A stretch of 59,995 nt of DNA. Source: Bacillota bacterium (GTDB taxonomy: Bacteria; Bacillota; UBA5301). Shown here piece by piece: positions 51,952 to 59,995 of this stretch. Numbering within the stretch: the stretch's first letter is position 1; every line of letters starts with the position of its first letter. The stretch is taken from positions 1 to 59,995 of the forward strand of contig JAAYHC010000070.1 of NCBI GenBank assembly GCA_012735535.1, in the 5' to 3' direction. The notes under the pieces were generated by a model, which worked only from the letters and a program-made list of their open reading frames with translations, did no database searches and was not told where the DNA came from. The position numbers and the translations under genes were made by a program.

Positions 51952-52167
51952 TCTGATCCCTCCTATCTTGAACTTGCTGAAACTCACCGATAATAAGCAA
52001 AAAGGGGATTTGTCAACCCCCTCGAATAATAGTACAAATTTTCTTAATGTTTTGCGACGGTCTTAGCGTGGTCTGTGCTGCGATCAAAGCCGGGTTATTA
52101 CTATCGATATTATTATTACCGCATGAGCGTGCGAAATCCTGCCAAGCGAGCGAAACAAGGAGCTTAT

Positions 52168-52530
52168 TTAGGCAATAGTACTAAACGGCGCGATTTCCTG
52201 GTCTTCATTCGTTTGAAACTCTTCGTGAATCCGTTGATGAATGGATTCGGAGAGTTTCTTTAGACGCGAGGCCATACTGAGGTCGATGACCAAATCTGCG
52301 GTCGTAATCACCATACCGGCAATAATGGAAGGATCGATCTTGTTTACGATCCGGACCGGCTTGCCGATCAGGTTGGCTAAAGCGGCAGCTAACTCGGCTT
52401 TGTCCTCTTCGGACATCTTCACTACCGTAAAGACCTTAGCCACCGTGGCATCCCGCGCCCTGAAAAAGTCCGGTGCGTCACTAACAAATCGATTATACTC
52501 CTCAGCCACTCGACTCCGCCATTTTTCCAT
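52168..52530 (-). CDS. Stand-alone F-type ATPase delta (OSCP) C-terminal-domain protein, copy 2
   Basis: VAKVFTVVKMSEEDKAELAAALANLIGKPVRIVNKIDPSIIAGMVITTADLVIDLSMASRLKKLSESI; shares N-terminal MEKWR..(V/I)A.EY with copy 1. Start ATG 52530. Confidence 0.85.
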   Translation of the reverse strand: MEKWRSRVAEEYNRFVSDAPDFFRARDATVAKVFTVVKMSEEDKAELAAALANLIGKPVRIVNKIDPSIIAGMVITTADLVIDLSMASRLKKLSESIHQRIHEEFQTNEDQEIAPFSTIA

Positions 52531-52842
52531 TCCGGACACCCCCTTCCTTCTGGTCCCACCCACGCAAGGGCGGGGAACAAAAAAGCCACAGCTTCTTTCT
52601 GTCTCTGCTGCAGCCGGTGATCCCATTATTCCGCTAAGATAATCCCGATGTTATTGTCAACGCTTTCACAATATATTGATTTCAATACCCTTCCTGTGTT
52701 ATTATTATACATCTAAATATACCGTTTGTAAACAGAAAACCCTGATTTTATGCGTTTTCCCAGCTCCTGGCAGAAAATCGTACGGAAAAACTCGGCTTGT
52801 GTCTGCTAAATAGTCTTTGCGTTCGCAATTTCCGCACAATAA

Positions 52843-52873
52843 AAAGAATCCGGACAATCGGATTCTTTTTCAC
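52843..52873. terminator. Bidirectional intrinsic terminator
   Basis: AAAAAGAATCCG-gacaat-CGGATTCTTTTT. Confidence 0.8.
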
Positions 52874-52898
52874 AACATCAATAGCTATTGCCGCTTAA

Positions 52899-53057
52899 CT
52901 AGATCGGCTTTTGGACTTTTTGGTTCTCCTTGGCTTCGTGTTGCACTTTGGCTTTGCACAGCTCGCAGACAAAATATTTCTGACCGGAATGACTCAGCTG
53001 CTTAACTCCTTCAACTTTATCCACTTTACCGCAGATGATACATCTTCTCTCTACCAT
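52899..53057 (-). CDS. 52-aa zinc-ribbon protein (DUF2197-like), not in the ORF track
   Basis: Minus-strand translation MVERRCIICGKVDKVEGVKQLSHSGQKYFVCELCKAKVQHEAKENQKVQKPI*; two CxxC pairs; AAGGTG just upstream of the ATG. Confidence 0.75.
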   Translation of the reverse strand: MVERRCIICGKVDKVEGVKQLSHSGQKYFVCELCKAKVQHEAKENQKVQKPI

Positions 53058-53138
53058 CACCTTAGGCCCCCTTGCAATATCATCATAGTAATATTTCCAC
53101 TTTCATAATAGTATTTCCTTTAACGAGAAGCCGCTCGC

Positions 53139-53906
53139 TCACGATTCTCGACCGGGACTAGGCGGAAAAATCCGTTTATGCCGGCTCTTTGCTTCGAGCA
53201 TCGCAATGCGCTCAGCCACCTCTGTCGGCAAAGGCTCACCGGCGATATAGGCATCAATCTGCTCATATGTTAGGCCCAGCTCCGCTTCATCCGTTTGCCC
53301 CGGCCACAAGCCGGCCGAAGGCGCTTTGGCGATAATCCGTTCCGGCACCCCCAACTCTCTCGCCAAACGGCGCACCTGGGTCTTGGTCAAATCAGCTAAG
53401 GGACGCAAATCAACCGCACTATCGCCCCATTTGGTAAAGTAGCCGACGGTGATCTCGCTCAAGTTCGACGTCCCCAAAACGAGCAGATTGGCCTCATTGG
53501 CAACATAATAGAGCGCATTACTGCGCAGCCTGGCTTTGAGGTTGGCTTGGGCCAGCTTGTTAGGGGGCAGATCCGCAAAGACGGTCAGAAACTGCCGGTA
53601 TACCGGGGTCAGATCGTATTCACGGGTCCGGAGGCGAAAGGTTTTGGCCACAAGCAGAGCATCCTCGATATCCTTCGGATCGCTCTCACACGGCAAGATC
53701 AAGCCTTGGGCGCCTGGCCCACAAGCCCGCACCGCCAAACCGGCCACGACCGCCGAATCAATCCCGCCGCTGAGGCCGAAAACCACACCGTCAGCCCCAG
53801 CCTCCCGCACTTTGCTCTGGATCCAGCCAACTATCTCGGGTAGCCCTTTCCCCACAAACTCCACTATCCTTTCTCTGCCGCTGTCAAGATTACGCTTTAC
53901 TAGCAA
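53139..53906 (-). CDS. nadE: NAD+ synthase (ammonia-dependent type)
   Basis: VVFGLSGGIDSAVVAGLAVRA; LLVLGTSNLSEITVGYFTKWGDSAVDLRPLADLTKTQVR. Confidence 0.95.
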   Translation of the reverse strand: MLVKRNLDSGRERIVEFVGKGLPEIVGWIQSKVREAGADGVVFGLSGGIDSAVVAGLAVRACGPGAQGLILPCESDPKDIEDALLVAKTFRLRTREYDLTPVYRQFLTVFADLPPNKLAQANLKARLRSNALYYVANEANLLVLGTSNLSEITVGYFTKWGDSAVDLRPLADLTKTQVRRLARELGVPERIIAKAPSAGLWPGQTDEAELGLTYEQIDAYIAGEPLPTEVAERIAMLEAKSRHKRIFPPSPGRES

Positions 53907-53941
53907 ACCCTGGCCGGGTATAATAGCGCCGAGGTGAGAAA

Positions 53942-54409
53942 ATGTTCCGCGTTGCGCTCGTTGAACCGGAGATTGCTCCCAATACCGGCAACATCGCCAG
54001 ACTGTGCGCCGCTACCGGCTGCGAACTCCACTTGGTCCACCCCCTGGGGTTCATCCTCAGCGACAAGAAGATGAAGCGGGCCGGTTTAGATTACTGGTCG
54101 CAAGTCACGGTGGTCGAGCATAATTCGTTGGACGAGTTCATGCTGACGGTATATACATCAGGACGCGGCTTTTACTTGCTGAGCACCAAAGGCACCCACA
54201 ACCATACCGAAGTCAACTACCAACCTGGTGACTTCTTGATTTTCGGCCCGGAGACGCGCGGTCTCCCTGCGGACCTCTTAGCACACCACCCGGATCACTG
54301 TCTGCGCATTCCCATGCGCGAGGGAGCTCGCTCCCTTAACCTGGCCAATTCCGTCTCCATCATCGTCTACGAAGCCCTTCGCCAGCATAACTTCGGCGAT
54401 CTGCGTTAA
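53942..54409 (+). CDS. trmL: tRNA (cytidine(34)-2'-O)-methyltransferase (SPOUT)
   Basis: VALVEPEIAPNTGNIARLCAATGCELHLVHPLGF; LIFGPETRGLP; RSLNLANSVSIIVYEALRQ. Confidence 0.94.
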   Translation: MFRVALVEPEIAPNTGNIARLCAATGCELHLVHPLGFILSDKKMKRAGLDYWSQVTVVEHNSLDEFMLTVYTSGRGFYLLSTKGTHNHTEVNYQPGDFLIFGPETRGLPADLLAHHPDHCLRIPMREGARSLNLANSVSIIVYEALRQHNFGDLR

Positions 54410-54415
54410 CATCGC

Positions 54416-55789
54416 TTAACCACGGCGCAACTTGCTCGAAACAGCCGAGAGAGCGAGTTTGCCGAGCCCGCTATTGGTCTTGAGCAAATGTTCCAGAGAG
54501 TTCAGAACTTGGTCGATCTGGGCTTTGGTCACGACGAGCGGCGGCTCCATCCGGATCACATTCGGATTATTTAATGTGTAAGCTGTGAGAATAGCATGCT
54601 TGTTCAACAGCTCACTAGCCACTAGTCCGCCGAGATACTCTTCGCTGACCTTACGCAGCAAATTACCGCCGATCCGGCCAAAGAGCGAGGTCGCTGAGGT
54701 GAACTCGAGGCCAATCAATAAACCCCGGCCCCGCACCTCTTGAATGATCGGATAGACATCAGCCAACTTGTACAATTCGCCCAAAAAATAACTGCCCAGC
54801 TCGTCGGCTCGCTCGGCGAGCTTTTCCGTGAGCAGGACTTCGAGAGTCGCCAGCGCAACCGCGGTAGCCGTCGTGTTTCCGCCAAAAGTGGAAGTGTGAA
54901 GGAGAGCCTTGTCCAAGCCGCCATAAGCAGCATCCCAGACTTGGTCGGTACAGCCGAAAGCGCCAATCGGGACATACCCGCCCCCGAGGGACTTCGCCAG
55001 GCAAATGATATCAGGGCTGACCCCATCCCACTCAGCGGCAAAGAGTCTCCCGGTCCGCCCAAAGCCGGTTTGGATCTCATCAAGAATGAAGAGCGCGCCG
55101 TAACGGTGGCAGAGCTCGCAGGCCTCGCGCAGATACCCTTCCGGCGGCACAATCACCCCGCCCTCGCCTTGGATCGGTTCGACGATCAAGGCGGCAACCT
55201 CATTGGCCTTCAGTACGCCTTCCAAGGCTTCGAGATCCCCATATGGCACGCTGAAGGTACCGGGAACCAACGGAACAAACGGCTTACGGTATTTCTCCCG
55301 GCCGGTCACGGATAAGGCCCCGAAAGTCTTACCATGAAAGCCGCCATCGGCATAGATCAACCCTTGCCTGCCGGTGGCCGCCCGCGCTGTTTTCAGCGCT
55401 CCCTCAACGGCCTCGGCTCCGCTGTTGCCGAAGAAAAAGCGGTTAATGTTTCCGGGAGTCAGCAGACTTAAATTATGCGCTAGTGCGGCCGCAAAGGGAT
55501 TAATGGCCGCAGGCAAAATCTTGGGCCTGGCCTCAATTTGCTGCAAGACCTCAAGCACGCGCGGATGGTTATGCCCGATATTTAATGCCCCGTAACCGCC
55601 CAAAAAATCGAGGTATTCGCGGCCGTTTTGGTCGTATATGAAGACGCCTTGAGCGCGCACAAATTGTTTGTCAAAATCGAGCAACCCGAGCATCTTAACA
55701 AAGCCGGGGTTCACGTGATCCCTGTACTCTTTGGCGGTCCGCTCCAGATCCCAAGTTACGACCTCTGCTACTGTGATCAAGCCCTCCAC
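54416..55789 (-). CDS. Class III PLP-dependent aminotransferase (putrescine/ornithine-type)
   Basis: [83 protein letters not shown]. Confidence 0.88.
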   Translation of the reverse strand: MEGLITVAEVVTWDLERTAKEYRDHVNPGFVKMLGLLDFDKQFVRAQGVFIYDQNGREYLDFLGGYGALNIGHNHPRVLEVLQQIEARPKILPAAINPFAAALAHNLSLLTPGNINRFFFGNSGAEAVEGALKTARAATGRQGLIYADGGFHGKTFGALSVTGREKYRKPFVPLVPGTFSVPYGDLEALEGVLKANEVAALIVEPIQGEGGVIVPPEGYLREACELCHRYGALFILDEIQTGFGRTGRLFAAEWDGVSPDIICLAKSLGGGYVPIGAFGCTDQVWDAAYGGLDKALLHTSTFGGNTTATAVALATLEVLLTEKLAERADELGSYFLGELYKLADVYPIIQEVRGRGLLIGLEFTSATSLFGRIGGNLLRKVSEEYLGGLVASELLNKHAILTAYTLNNPNVIRMEPPLVVTKAQIDQVLNSLEHLLKTNSGLGKLALSAVSSKLRRG

Positions 55790-55857
55790 AACAAAATCCC
55801 CCCAGGCAAGAAGATTATGCTAATAGGATTCTCCTGACCTGGGGGTTTATTCCTCTA

Positions 55858-57006
55858 TTATTCCGAGTATTTATTCACAGCGACCCCGGCTTGGACCAGC
55901 CCGACCCCTTGATACTCCGGAGCAAAATTCGGCAGCCGGTAAGCGCTCCGCCTGAGAATTGCCTTGATCTCTGCCAGATCAAGCTCGGCTTTTCGGGCTT
56001 TTAACAGGGCAATCGTGCCCGTGATGTGCGGCGTCGCCATTGAGGTCCCGCTTAAACTACGGTATTCTCCTTTCAGATAGGTGGAGGGTATCTCCACACC
56101 AGGTGCGGTAATGTCTACTTCCCGCCCCCGACTGGAAAAATCGGCAATCGCATCCTGCTGGTCACTGGCTGCGACCGCAATCGTCTCCGGGTAGCGCGCC
56201 GGATAATCGATTGAATCCATGGCCGGACCACTATTTCCGGCAGCGGCCACGATAATGATGCCGCGCTCGGCCGCCAGCTTGATCATTTCCCGGAAGGTCT
56301 CACTATCCTGTCTGGCACCTAGACTCATATTAATGAGATCAACCTTCTGTTCAATACACCACTGCAAACCCTCAATCACGTCGGACAATGATCCGGCACC
56401 GGTGGAATCAAGTACCTTAACCGGATGAATAATCACCTCGGGCGCAACTCCGACCACCCCAATATCATTATCGGCCGCCGCGATAATCCCGGCTACGTGA
56501 GTGCCATGTCCATTGTCATCATTGGCGCTGCGCCCGGTGGAGATGGCGTTAAAGCCTTTGCCCAGGCGGCCTTGCAAATCAGGGTGATCAAGCTGGACAC
56601 CGGTATCGATGACGGCCACCGCAACCTGTGCCCCACGCGATATTGGCCAGGCCTCCGGAGCACCAATCCGGCGCACACCCCACCCGACCTCCTGCGGTTT
56701 TTGCTGGGGGGAGCTGCGTCTGCGAAAGAAATAGTTCAAGCACGACGTGTGAAACTTGATATCATCTTCGATCCGCTTGACACCGCTGGTTGATTCGAGC
56801 TCATACATCAGAACGTCGGGTAATTCGCAAACTAAGCCGTTGACCAACGGTAATTCCTTGACAACGGTTCCGCCGATCCGGTGGATATGCTTGCGGCACT
56901 GGATCAAATCGGCGTTGGATTGACAAATAAGAATTTTCCGGATCGTCTCCGGTTTCGGCTGGCGTTTCAACTTCAATTTATCAAACATGGCCTTGTCCCC
57001 CATCAT
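55858..57006 (-). CDS. S8-family subtilisin-like serine protease without obvious signal peptide
   Basis: VAVIDTGVQLDHPDL (Asp), DDNGHGTHVAGIIAA (His), SLSGTSMATPHITGTIALLK (Ser). Confidence 0.93.
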   Translation of the reverse strand: MMGDKAMFDKLKLKRQPKPETIRKILICQSNADLIQCRKHIHRIGGTVVKELPLVNGLVCELPDVLMYELESTSGVKRIEDDIKFHTSCLNYFFRRRSSPQQKPQEVGWGVRRIGAPEAWPISRGAQVAVAVIDTGVQLDHPDLQGRLGKGFNAISTGRSANDDNGHGTHVAGIIAAADNDIGVVGVAPEVIIHPVKVLDSTGAGSLSDVIEGLQWCIEQKVDLINMSLGARQDSETFREMIKLAAERGIIIVAAAGNSGPAMDSIDYPARYPETIAVAASDQQDAIADFSSRGREVDITAPGVEIPSTYLKGEYRSLSGTSMATPHITGTIALLKARKAELDLAEIKAILRRSAYRLPNFAPEYQGVGLVQAGVAVNKYSE

Positions 57007-57110
57007 GCAATAGTTGTCCTAATACAGACTACGTAGCGGGGGAGACGAATGCGCTTATTTGCCAACCTTTTTATACTTTCCGTGCTTTTGGGAGATACTA
57101 CCGGAAGGGG

Positions 57111-57302
57111 GTGATCACTGTGCTCGTTGATGGCCGGGATTTTCTGACCTTAGAACAAGCGGCTGAAATTGCCCAGGTCCCATCAACCAGAATTTTGGCG
57201 TGGACTCAGGAAGGCCTGCCGTATCTACGAATTCATGACAGCATCAGAATCGAACGCGAAAATCTCTTTGAATGGCTGGCCGAAATACGGGCGAAAAGGT
57301 GA
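57111..57302 (+). CDS. Small excisionase/MerR-like HTH DNA-binding protein
   Basis: FLTLEQAAEIAQVPSTRILAWTQEGLPYLRIHDSIRIERENLFEWLAEI. Confidence 0.7.
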   Translation: MITVLVDGRDFLTLEQAAEIAQVPSTRILAWTQEGLPYLRIHDSIRIERENLFEWLAEIRAKR

Positions 57303-57333
57303 AAGGAGCCGACCCTTCCGGGCGGCTCCTTTC
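57302..57333 (+). terminator. Intrinsic terminator after the HTH gene
   Basis: AAAGGAGCCG...CGGCTCCTTTCT. Confidence 0.75.
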
Positions 57334-57358
57334 TGAGGGAGTGCACAAACTAATTAGT

Positions 57359-59443
57359 CTAGCCTAATAGCCCAGCCTTAGCCAACCGATCAGCTGCGTC
57401 TTTTAGGCCCAAGCGTTCCAAGGTTGCTCTCGTGGGGAGACCCTCTTTGTTCCAGCCACACTCTTCATAGAAGAGGTCTTTGGCCAGCTCAACATCTTCC
57501 CGTGGCAAGCGGTTGCTGCCCGGAGTGAAGGGTTCTCCACCTTCTTCGAAGACCCAATCAGGCACGGTGTCATGCTGATTGCGCATATCGCGGGTGTTCA
57601 TCTGCAGAATCGTCAAGCAGCGATGCAGATTGAAGATCCGCTCAGCAACCAGATCCAACTCTTCCTCGCTCATTTGGATACCGGTGGCCAGGCTGAAGTA
57701 CTTGGCCTCCAAAGCGGTATCACCTTCGTAATTGCGCTCTTTGAGCGGGGAGGCGACCCATGGGTACATCCAGTTGCACAAGGACAGGCTGTCATGCAGC
57801 TCTTTCCGGAGTACCGACCACTTGGCTGCTTTCGCTTTATACCGGTTCATCGGGGTCCATTGACCTTTAGCGTCAACCGCATCCGGCGAACCCCAGGTCT
57901 TGGCAGCTAGCTGCTTCAAGATCTCAATCGGCAAACCGGCGTTTTGGAAGTTGGTATGGGAGTGGGTCTGCGCATCCCGGTTGTACTGGAGGTTAATCAG
58001 CAAGCCAATCTGGGCGCTGTCCTCAGTGGAGTGATGCAGCGGGTGACCCATCTTCCAGTACTTGTTCTTCGAGGTCTTGTAGAAGTCTTCCGGAATATTC
58101 CATTTCTTCATGGTCTTGAGGGTGCTGTCGCCCAGAGCTTTGCCTAGCTCACCCTCACGGTAGGCGATGCGGCGATAGAAATCGAGCAAGAAGGCCGGAT
58201 CGCCATTTTTCCAGAGATCCCACGGAATGCTCTTATACTCATCTGCCGGCAGAACCCGCTCCAAGATACCGTTGTTAGCGGCATAGATGAAGACGGCCTG
58301 CATGAGGGCATAGTTGTCCCAGACCCCGTAGTCGTCGCAGAGGTGTTTACCTAACAACATAGCCTCGCTGGAGTTGATGCCGGAGATCGAAGCATAGACA
58401 GACCGCGGTGAGAACCAGCCCATGCAGGTGTTGGCCGCATACCGGCTATAGCCGTACTTCTCTTCGATCGGCGGATAATCCATCTGCGCATGGCAGCGGA
58501 TCGGGCAAGCGTAGCAACCACCCATCCGCACGGTGTGTTTTTCACCAAACTCGCGGCCGAAATCAAAGGAACCTTTCTGGCAGCGCAGACCCAGGCTCTG
58601 CATATCATGCGGATCGCAGGTACCGGTTTCGACCGGCGGATTGGCAGCACCCCAGAAGTGACCTTTGCTACCGGTCCAGCGGCTACCGCTCGACCAGTAC
58701 TCGGCCCAGGGCTGCGGGCTGTTCGGTACGACGTGCTGGTTGTTCGAACCGGCCAAGGTCAGAGCATACTGGATGAGCTTTTTCCATTCGGCCTTGTCGG
58801 CAGCGATCTTCACCGAACCGGTACCGCGCACGCCAATAGCCTTGAGGTTCTTGGAACCCATGACTCCGCCAACACCGCCGGCAGAGTGACTGTAGCCGGT
58901 AATAACGGTTGCTAGTGGAACCATGTTTTCCCCGGCCTGGCCGATTGCGGCGACCTGGGCTTCCGGTCCCATCTCCGCATTAATTTCCGCGGTCGTTCTG
59001 TAAACACCGTTCCCCCAGAGGCGTCTGGCATCGCGGAGTTCAACCTTGTCATCCTCAATGCAGAGCCAGACCGGGTGTGGGGCTTTACCTTCAATGATGA
59101 TCGAGTCCCAACCGGCAAACTTGAGCTCAGAAGCGAAATGACCGCCCATGTGTCCGGTTGCTACATAGATATCAGGATCTGTTACCGGCCAGATCGAGGT
59201 GATCGCAGTCCGGCCGTTGCACGGAGCGCCGGTACCGGCCAGCGGCCCGACACCAAAGATGATCTTGTTGGCTTCGTCAAAAGCACGAGTTCCCACCGGC
59301 ACTTCGTCCCAAATGACTTTATAGCCAATACCGGTACCGCCTAAATAATCTTTATATTTAGCAAGTGTGTCTTCAGCAGTAATTTTACCGGTCGTTAAGT
59401 TGACCCGTAGGGTCTTACCGGTCCATCCACCGATTTTTGCCAT
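57359..59443 (-). CDS. Aldehyde:ferredoxin oxidoreductase family protein (tungsten/molybdopterin)
   Basis: WTGKTLRVNLTTGKITAEDTLAKYKDYLGGTGIGYKVIWDEVP; GHMGGHFASELKFAGWDSIIIEGKAP; GGVGGVMGSKNLKAIGVRG; CYACPIRCH...C cluster ligands. Confidence 0.92.
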   Translation of the reverse strand: MAKIGGWTGKTLRVNLTTGKITAEDTLAKYKDYLGGTGIGYKVIWDEVPVGTRAFDEANKIIFGVGPLAGTGAPCNGRTAITSIWPVTDPDIYVATGHMGGHFASELKFAGWDSIIIEGKAPHPVWLCIEDDKVELRDARRLWGNGVYRTTAEINAEMGPEAQVAAIGQAGENMVPLATVITGYSHSAGGVGGVMGSKNLKAIGVRGTGSVKIAADKAEWKKLIQYALTLAGSNNQHVVPNSPQPWAEYWSSGSRWTGSKGHFWGAANPPVETGTCDPHDMQSLGLRCQKGSFDFGREFGEKHTVRMGGCYACPIRCHAQMDYPPIEEKYGYSRYAANTCMGWFSPRSVYASISGINSSEAMLLGKHLCDDYGVWDNYALMQAVFIYAANNGILERVLPADEYKSIPWDLWKNGDPAFLLDFYRRIAYREGELGKALGDSTLKTMKKWNIPEDFYKTSKNKYWKMGHPLHHSTEDSAQIGLLINLQYNRDAQTHSHTNFQNAGLPIEILKQLAAKTWGSPDAVDAKGQWTPMNRYKAKAAKWSVLRKELHDSLSLCNWMYPWVASPLKERNYEGDTALEAKYFSLATGIQMSEEELDLVAERIFNLHRCLTILQMNTRDMRNQHDTVPDWVFEEGGEPFTPGSNRLPREDVELAKDLFYEECGWNKEGLPTRATLERLGLKDAADRLAKAGLLG

Positions 59444-59466
59444 AATCTCTTATCCTCCCTTACGTA

Positions 59467-59995
59467 TTAGTGACAACCGCGGCAGCTTTCATCAACGGAC
59501 AGCAATCCCGCCTGACGAACCGGACTCTGTTTGGTCAGGTCACGCCAAGCGACATACCGCAAGCTTCCGGTCGGACAGGCCTCGACACACTGCGGCTTGC
59601 CATCACACAGCGTACACTTGGTGGCTTTGCCGATCTCTTCGTCGAAGCTCATCATATCCCACGGGCAGGCACGCTGGCAGACTTTGCAGCCGACGCACTT
59701 TTCGGTGCTGACCACGCGTGCGTTGACCGGACCCTTGACCTCAATCGCGTCATTGGGGCAAGCGGCCGCACAGGGAACCGGATGCGGGCACTGGTTGCAC
59801 AAATCCTGAATGATCAGGAAGTTGCCGTACTTACCCGCGTTGCGCTGGAAGCCGAACTGGACACCTTGCGGACCATAGTTCAGGTTGCGCGCAACTTTAA
59901 TCCGGGATACGGTGGGTGAGGACTTGCCATCGTTGTACTCGGTACAGGCCAATTCACAGCGCCGACAACCGACACAGCGTGTGGGATCGGAGACC
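59467..59995 (-). CDS. 4Fe-4S ferredoxin-type electron-transfer subunit partnered with AOR (5' truncated by window edge)
   Basis: CNQCPHPVPCAAACP, CVGCKVCQRACP, CTLCDGKPQCVEACP. The frame stays open beyond the track start to the window edge and encodes VSDPTRCVGCRRCELACTEYND, a further cluster motif. Confidence 0.88.
   Translation of the reverse strand, partial: VSDPTRCVGCRRCELACTEYNDGKSSPTVSRIKVARNLNYGPQGVQFGFQRNAGKYGNFLIIQDLCNQCPHPVPCAAACPNDAIEVKGPVNARVVSTEKCVGCKVCQRACPWDMMSFDEEIGKATKCTLCDGKPQCVEACPTGSLRYVAWRDLTKQSPVRQAGLLSVDESCRGCH

Overview
This ~60 kb chromosomal window appears to come from an anaerobic, spore-forming Firmicutes-type bacterium (SpoIIE and a DUF3794/SPOCS protein are present). 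Gene content is mostly dense housekeeping operons. In order: an XRE regulator; an NlpC/P60 lipoprotein; an 11-gene complex I operon nuoABCDHIJKLMN with no nuoEFG (minus strand); a T7 gp13-like GNAT protein; a polysaccharide deacetylase; leuA-leuC-leuD-leuB-cimA; a Fur-box-preceded feoB / small Cys protein / feoA operon; a pyrBCKDFE operon whose leader carries two PyrR-box-like elements; hsp20; a DUF2318 + FtsX permease + LolD ATPase set; a minus-strand block with an 11-CXXCH cytochrome, two ResB-like proteins flanking CcsB, a 4-TM protein and a BchE-like B12/radical SAM protein; a beta-barrel-like protein next to a strongly structured intergenic region; dinB; tilS / ftsH / folP / folB / a folK-birA fusion / bioY; spoIIE; a small-protein island with a DnaJ-zinc-finger-only protein, two stand-alone F-ATPase delta (OSCP) C-terminal-domain proteins and a 52-aa zinc-ribbon ORF missed by the ORF track; nadE; trmL; a class III aminotransferase; an S8 protease; and a tungsten aldehyde:ferredoxin oxidoreductase with its ferredoxin partner running off the right edge. 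The best candidates for undescribed biology are the paired orphan OSCP-like proteins, the FolK-BirA fusion, the multiheme cytochrome / split ResB / BchE-like cluster, and the structured intergenic element at 38998-39066. I recognised no CRISPR arrays, rRNAs, tRNAs, transposases or prophage. All assignments come from reading sequence motifs; no database search was run.
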